From Pelagomonas calceolata (lineage: Eukaryota; Sar; Pelagophyceae; Pelagomonadales; Pelagomonadaceae), in contig CAKKNE010000006.1 in assembly GCA_918797485.1 (NCBI GenBank), positions 1,054,001-1,118,000 on the forward strand: DNA of 64,000 nt, read 5' to 3'. The number at the start of each line of letters is the position of its first letter. Position 1 is the stretch's first letter. Positions 60,201 to 64,000 of this stretch are shown in pieces. The notes beneath the pieces were generated by a model. The model searched no databases. It saw nothing but the letters and a program-made list of their open reading frames with translations, and was not told the origin of the DNA. The position numbers and the translations under genes were made by a program.

Positions 60201-60763
60201 CGAGGACGTCCAGGAGGAGGTGCGCGGTTTGAGTCTCAAACTGTGTGGAAATCAACCAGTGCGTCGGGTGCACCCGACAATTCTTCACTAAGTCATTTCT
60301 CGGCGATGACGTGGCCGTCCTGGCAAGGTCGAGCGGTGAGGGACCGGCATCGCCACGCCATCGAGCAGGCGTCGCGTCGATGGCGTGGAGGTCGACGCGA
60401 CGATTCAGCACGAACGCGCCGTAAAATTTTGATTTCCACACAGGTCTCAAATATGATCTCACTAAGGGTGTCGGTTTGTACGATCTGCGGTACGTGCGCG
60501 TGGGCAAGATCTCGTCGTCGTTCAAGCGCTATGCGTCGAAGAAGGCGCCTCAGGACCGGTGTTTGTCGCTATTTTGTGCGGGTTCCAAGACGATAGATCT
60601 GGAGGTGCTCGGTGACGCGAAGGAACGAGATGCCTTCGCGTGGGCCTTCGACAAGATCATTGGCGAAGCGCGGGCGACGCGCATCTTCGTGGACAAGGCC
60701 GGCGCGCCGGTCGCGCGGTCCGAGCCGAAGAAGCGGCTACGGATGATCCTGGGGGCGCACTAA
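57291..60763 (+). CDS. PX - DUSP - PDZ-like - PH-like scaffold protein
   Basis: Seven exons: 57291..57627, 57762..58202, 58349..58795, 58944..59533, 59725..60036, 60145..60232, 60444..60763; 844 aa. PX domain about 145-250 (YVCKVSYCGRQHFVRRRFSEFKLLHDKL, in part; a phosphoinositide-binding RRF motif). DUSP-like about 275-325 (VDEFWLKKWRKFV...PPGPISNEHLL). An IQ-like basic helix follows (RLAARYTQRMWRSKRA). PDZ-like about 560-650 (YEIKFTESDGPSLPVVF...SVLLVVQSYPVSSLAHDQVMHRL). The PH-like end is about 740-835 (YDLRYVRVGKISSSF...FAWAFDKII). It probably links phosphoinositide membranes to other proteins. I do not know this domain order from a named family. Five introns are A- or C-type and the sixth is a clean family T copy. 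Confidence 0.8.
57628..57761 (+). mobile_element. Introner family A, PX gene intron 1
   Basis: 134 nt, GTGCGGTCCCGCGTC to GTTCCGCGCAG. Joins EPHLFSG-RPTDMLQIL. Downstream exon starts GC. Confidence 0.9.
58203..58348 (+). mobile_element. Introner family A, PX gene intron 2
   Basis: 146 nt, GTGCGGTCTCGGCG to GTTCCGCACAG. Flanks gtgcggtc/gtcgcgtc agree at 5 of 8. Joins HIEEDG-RVSKMLD. Confidence 0.9.
58796..58943 (+). mobile_element. Introner, A core with C-like start, PX gene intron 3
   Basis: 148 nt, GTGCCGAGTCAGCGTC to GTCCCCGCGCAG. Joins MVHGGG-PCISRKTK. Downstream exon starts GC. Confidence 0.9.
59534..59724 (+). mobile_element. Introner, C-like, PX gene intron 4
   Basis: 191 nt, GTGCGGACGCGGCG to GCGCCTCGCAG. 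Flanks gtgc/gtgc. Joins KGRDQL-VPDSVLLV inside the PDZ-like domain. Confidence 0.88.
60037..60144 (+). mobile_element. Introner family A, PX gene intron 5
   Basis: 108 nt, GTGCGATCTCGGCG to AATGCTCCGCGCAG. Joins TMLFWR-VRDALKQQ. Confidence 0.93.
60233..60443 (+). mobile_element. Family T introner with perfect 8-bp target duplication, PX gene intron 6
   Basis: Element 60241..60443 (203 nt), ends CTGTGTGGAAATCAA and TTGATTTCCACACAG. Target copies gtctcaaa at 60233..60240 and 60444..60451 are identical. Donor GT belongs to the first target copy, acceptor AG to the element. Spliced reading EEVRGLSLKYDLT. Confidence 0.96.
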
Positions 60764-60800
60764 TCGTTTTACTGAATACCTAGTATACCGTGACGGCGTG

Positions 60801-60848
60801 ACCTACTAGTATATACATATATATACGGTACTACTACCTACTAGTATA
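60801..60848. repeat. AT-rich repeat between convergent genes
   Basis: ACCTACTAGTATA occurs at 60801 and 60836, separated by an alternating TA stretch. It lies in the 135-bp gap between two convergent 3' ends. Confidence 0.8.
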
Positions 60849-60898
60849 CCTTACAACATACATACCTTCGCCTTGCGCCCCCGGCTTTCCAGAGCGAA

Positions 60899-61564
60899 CT
60901 AGGGTATGGGGTAATGAACTCGCGGCCACGTCCGGCAGCCGTCGTCCGGCGGGCCGAGCTCCGAGAGCTCGACGTCGCGCTCGAACGCCTCGCCCATCCA
61001 GCCGCGGCGCGCGGCCCGTCGGCGGACCTCCTCCTCGTCGACGCCCAGGCGCGCCGCCGTATCCCGTATTAATGCGACGCGGCCCTGGATCCGCCGGCGA
61101 GGAAGTGTTGAATGGTCGGGGTCGTAGTCTCCGGTAATCGTGGCCAGGTTCCAGGCGTTCCAGTCGCATCGGTCCGCGAGCTGCGTCAGTTTTGACGCCG
61201 TTGATGGTAGGGCGGTCTCTTCCTGGTAGACGGCCTCCAGCGACTCTCGCGTCACTCCTTCCTCGTCTTCCGTATCCGGTAGCAGGGCGTCCGCCACGGC
61301 GGCGCGCAGTTCATCGTCCGCTGCTGCTGCCGCGTCGCGCGTCAAGTCGAAGCATACGACGTTAAACGCGACGACGAAGAGGAGCAGGCCCCAAACATAC
61401 ACGTTTTCACGGCTCGGTGCGCCCTCGGGGCTGCTGCCCGATGATCCTAAGGAGCTAAGCTTCTTGCCCCACCTGTGAGCATCGGTGCTTACTGGGCTTG
61501 CGCGAGCCGCGGCGGCGGCGGCAGCCACGATGGTGCACGCCGCCGAGAGCATGCATCGTCGCAT
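60899..61564 (-). CDS. Small single-pass membrane protein, 221 aa
   Basis: ATG at 61564. A signal peptide-like start (MRRCMLSAACTIVAAAAAAARASP), a Ser/Gly stretch, one membrane helix (VYVWGLLLFVVAFNVVCF, residues about 55-72), then an acidic, Ala-rich domain of 150 residues with SLEAVYQEETALPSTASKL and VALIRDTAARLGVDEEEVRRR. No family recognised. Probably in the secretory pathway or plastid membranes. Confidence 0.6.
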   Translation of the reverse strand: MRRCMLSAACTIVAAAAAAARASPVSTDAHRWGKKLSSLGSSGSSPEGAPSRENVYVWGLLLFVVAFNVVCFDLTRDAAAAADDELRAAVADALLPDTEDEEGVTRESLEAVYQEETALPSTASKLTQLADRCDWNAWNLATITGDYDPDHSTLPRRRIQGRVALIRDTAARLGVDEEEVRRRAARRGWMGEAFERDVELSELGPPDDGCRTWPRVHYPIP

Positions 61565-62020
61565 GGTTGCGGAGAGCCGGCAATTCCAATTCGAGCCTGG
61601 GGCAGCTCAGATGGGCAGCTCTGCCGGGCGCCGGGACGGGTTGGGCTCCCGGGCCCGCCGCGGAGCCGTCCCGCAACGCCTCTAAACGTCCTCAATCCCC
61701 CGAATTGCGCCCGCGCCAGACGTGCGGGTTCACGGCAACATCCCCCCCCAAAACCAAGCGCTGAGCGGCGGCACGGCGGACGCGCCCGTCTAGTCGCTTG
61801 CATCGCGCGTAGGGCTGCCCGCCGACGCCAGTCGACGCCATAAGACGGCAGCAACGCCGGGAGGGCTGCCGGAACGCTACCAATACTAGCTAGCTCGGCC
61901 GTCCGACGCCGTCGACGCCTCGACGCGGTGGAACAAAGCTGCCGCAGCGACACTACTAAGGTTTGCTGATAGAGCTAGCTAGGCCCCGCTCCGACGCCGT
62001 GTAAATAAACAGACGTCAAG
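61565..62020. other. Intergenic, 456 bp, divergent
   Basis: Between the small membrane protein (-) and DNAI3 (+). No gene supported. Confidence 0.5.
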
Positions 62021-64000
62021 ATGCCCGAGTTACCTGAAGGGACGATTAATGCGTTTATACAGAACAAGAACCTGGCCAAGTATGGCCTGCTCAAGGACAA
62101 CGAGGGCGGGTTTCTTGCGGAGAATTTCGTCGACTATCAGCTCATCGATAGGTGCGATCTCGGCGTCCTGCGGTGCTGCGGCGCCTTCACGCCATCGACG
62201 CGACTCGTGTCCATCTCACGATGCCGGGGGTGGTCTCTGGTCCAAATTTGGGCCGATTCGGACCGCGTCCATCATTCCTGGAGACGACGCGCGTCGACCG
62301 CCGCACGCCGCCGCGCGACCGCGACGCTCCGCGCAGGCACGAAACCCTCGAGGAAATAGTAGCGGTGGGATGGATGAGCGACTTCCACCCCTTCAACAAG
62401 GACCTCGTGGCGGACCCCTCGCCGAAGATTTTAGTTATTGTCGACCGAGAACAAACCTACGGCGACTTCTGGCGCGTTTGCTTGACCGCCGAGGCCCAAG
62501 AACGGGAGATGAAGGCCATTAATGCTGAGCAAGAAGAGGCGCGACTTCTGGCCGAGGCCATCGAGGCGGAGCGGCTGCGCGTCGAGGAGGAAGCTAGAAA
62601 GGCAGCGACGGCCGTGTACGACGACTCGCCTATTGTAGCGAAGGCCTACGCGTCGGAGACGAGGGATGAGACGTTCGAGGACGTCGCGGCGTTGGACGTC
62701 GTGCCCGAACGGCCGCTGATGCAGTTCCAGCTGTCGCGACCTGTGTGGAAATCAAAATTTTACGGCGCGTTCGTGCTGAATCGTCGCGTCAACCTCCACG
62801 CCATCGACGCGATGCCGGCTCGATGGCGTGGCGATGCCGGTTCCTCGCCGCTCGAGCGAGCCAGGATATCGGCCGACGCACTGGTTGATTTCAACACAGG
62901 TCGCGACCGGCCGACTCGATCGGCGAGCCTCGCGTGTTTGCCGACCTCTCGGCGGACAACGAGATGTTCACGGAATCGCGCTCGACGAAAAATCCTGATT
63001 TCGCCCTGGAACGACGGGAAATGTCCGTCTCCGTCCAGGCCTGCAAGGTCAAGAAAGATACGGGTTCGCAGACCTGGACGCGGCCCATCCAGGCCAGTAC
63101 GCAGTACCACCCTGTTGGAGACGCCTACCAGCTCCCACCACCTCCCCCAGAGTCGAAAAGAGAACGCCAGGCGTCCCGACAGAAGCTCGTGAACGGTAAA
63201 AAGGGCCAGGTCGAGGAGGACACTAGTCTGATGACCGAGGACCAGCTCAACGAAAGAAAGAAGGCTGCGGAGCGAGACAGGAGCTACGCGCACGTCGCCC
63301 GGTTCCTCGCCAAGACCTTTGGGCTGATGGAGAACGCGCTGGAACAGAACGAGACGGTCGACGTGTTCGGGGATCTTTTTAAGGGTGCTGACTCAGCGTC
63401 CGTTTTTGATGAATGAACTTCAAGGTCGCGTCGATGGCGTCGGCGCGACGCCACGCCACCGCGGCGCCGTCGACGGGGCCGTGTGAGAGTCCACGGGTCT
63501 CGTGAGCGTCGCGTCGCGACCGCGGCCCCGCGCAGGTACTGGGGCCGGCGCCGAAGACCTGGAAGCGTCCAAAGGTGCGCTCGGTGAATTGAAAGAATTA
63601 CGGACCTTCGCCGACATCAACAGGACGAAAGGAAAACACTTACACAGCTTGCAGTGGCACCCCGCTCGCAAGGGCGTCGTCGCCGTCGGCCCGCGCTCCA
63701 ACTTAACCTTCGAGGACCGTTTACCGTCGAGTGGCTTTTCGTCGTCGTCGCACGTCCTGTACTGGGACTTTGCTGATTTAATAACGCCGTTACTCGTGTT
63801 GGAGGCGCCTTATAGCGTGGAAGCCTTTGCGATTAACACAGAGCGGCCCCACCTCGTCTGTGGCGGCCTCGAGAACGGCCAGGTGCTCGTCTGGGACACG
63901 TCGGCATCCACACAAGCTATCGACGCGAAGCGACAGCGAGAGAAGCGGCGACTCGCGGGAGAAAGCACGAAGGACGACGAGGAAGCGGCTCTCTTTGATG
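62021..64000 (+). CDS. DNAI3: Axonemal dynein intermediate chain DNAI3 (WDR63), 5' part
   Basis: Exons 62021..62151, 62337..62732, 62900..63384 and 63536 to beyond the window. Conserved words match human WDR63 (remembered): SDFHPFNKDL, a segment DTGSQTWTRPIQASTQYHPVG (in part), then LHSLQWHPARKGVVAVG, SNLTFEDRLPSSGF, VLYWDFADLITPLLVLEAPY and HLVCGGLENGQVLVWDTS. The last is the start of the WD40 propeller. DNAI3 belongs to inner dynein arms and has also been linked to actin regulation. A helical EEEARKA-rich insert lies in exon 2. Three introns: A, T and C type, one of each. Confidence 0.93.
62152..62336 (+). mobile_element. Introner family A, DNAI3 intron 1
   Basis: 185 nt, GTGCGATCTCGGCG to GACGCTCCGCGCAG with full core (gcggtgctgcggcgccttca). 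Downstream exon starts GC. Confidence 0.93.
62733..62899 (+). mobile_element. Family T introner in reverse orientation, DNAI3 intron 2
   Basis: Element 62741..62899 (159 nt) between identical 8-bp copies gtcgcgac (62733..62740 and 62900..62907). Its first 70 bases match the reverse complement of the last 70 of the 60241-60443 copy with about one difference. Right end TTGATTTCAACACAG. Spliced reading MQFQLSRPADSIG. Confidence 0.96.
63385..63535 (+). mobile_element. Introner family C, DNAI3 intron 3
   Basis: 151 nt, GTGCTGACTCAGCGTC to GGCCCCGCGCAG. Flanks gtgctg/gtactg agree at 5 of 6. Joins GDLFKG-TGAGAEDLE and avoids a stop. Confidence 0.92.

Noticed and set aside
1-64000. tRNA or rRNA genes
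   Set aside because: I saw no tRNA cloverleaf motifs or rRNA-like conserved stretches. A short tRNA could be missed without a covariance search.

Overview
This is nuclear DNA of a GC-rich unicellular stramenopile alga. Eukaryotic single-copy genes (ubiquitin E1, 40S uS4, 60S eL39, UTP14, ABCF2) sit beside a plastid-type FtsZ with a presequence and several flagellar genes. Many introns are near-copies of one another, with transposon-like ends. Such 'introners' are known from Aureococcus (Pelagophyceae) and Micromonas, so a pelagophyte is my best guess. I cannot fix the species. Genes are packed tightly on both strands.

Layout. 1-5.3 kb: C-terminally cut TTLL polyglutamylase (-) and an orphan lower-GC gene (-). 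5.7-15.7 kb: DEAD-box helicase (+), two unknown proteins, a TPR-kinase-CPPED1-like fusion (-), a secreted methyltransferase (+), small unknowns and a DnaJ protein (-). 16-25 kb: ubiquitin E1 (+), head-to-head TPR/MYND debris, GH79 heparanase-like enzyme (-), propeller/C39-like protein (+), eL39 (-). 25-36 kb: an orphan 664-aa gene with two introners (-), uS4 (+), MYND-TPR protein (-), FtsZ (+), VMA22/CCDC115-like (+), ankyrin proteins, a possible PAXX-like protein. 36-46 kb: UTP14 (-), ABCF2 with six introns (-), CFAP58 with eight introns (-). 46-64 kb: giant EF-hand/EML-like WD40 protein (+), a small lipid-anchored candidate (-), ammonium transporter (+), SHIPPO-type protein (-), PX-DUSP-PDZ-PH scaffold (+), small membrane protein (-), and the first part of axonemal DNAI3/WDR63 (+).

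The most notable system is the introns. I modelled 34, including one in a 5' UTR. They fall into a few repeat families. Family T has inverted ends (CTGTGTGGAAATCAA ... TTGATTTCCACACAG) and 8-bp target duplications. The 3' terminal CAG supplies the splice acceptor, and the first GT or GC of the upstream target copy supplies the donor. Two nearly identical T copies lie in opposite orientation in two neighbouring genes, and both fit as introns. Families A (GTGCGATCTCGGCG ... CTCCGCGCAG) and C (GTGCTGACTCAGCGTC ... CAG) share internal modules with T, sometimes inverted or combined. In 30 of 34 models the exon after the intron starts with GT or GC, which looks like a footprint of the same duplication.

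CFAP58, DNAI3, TTLL, the EML-like protein and a SHIPPO protein in one window indicate that the genome keeps axoneme genes. Exon boundaries were found by reading frame, splice dinucleotides and remembered homologue sequences. No transcript data or database search was available.
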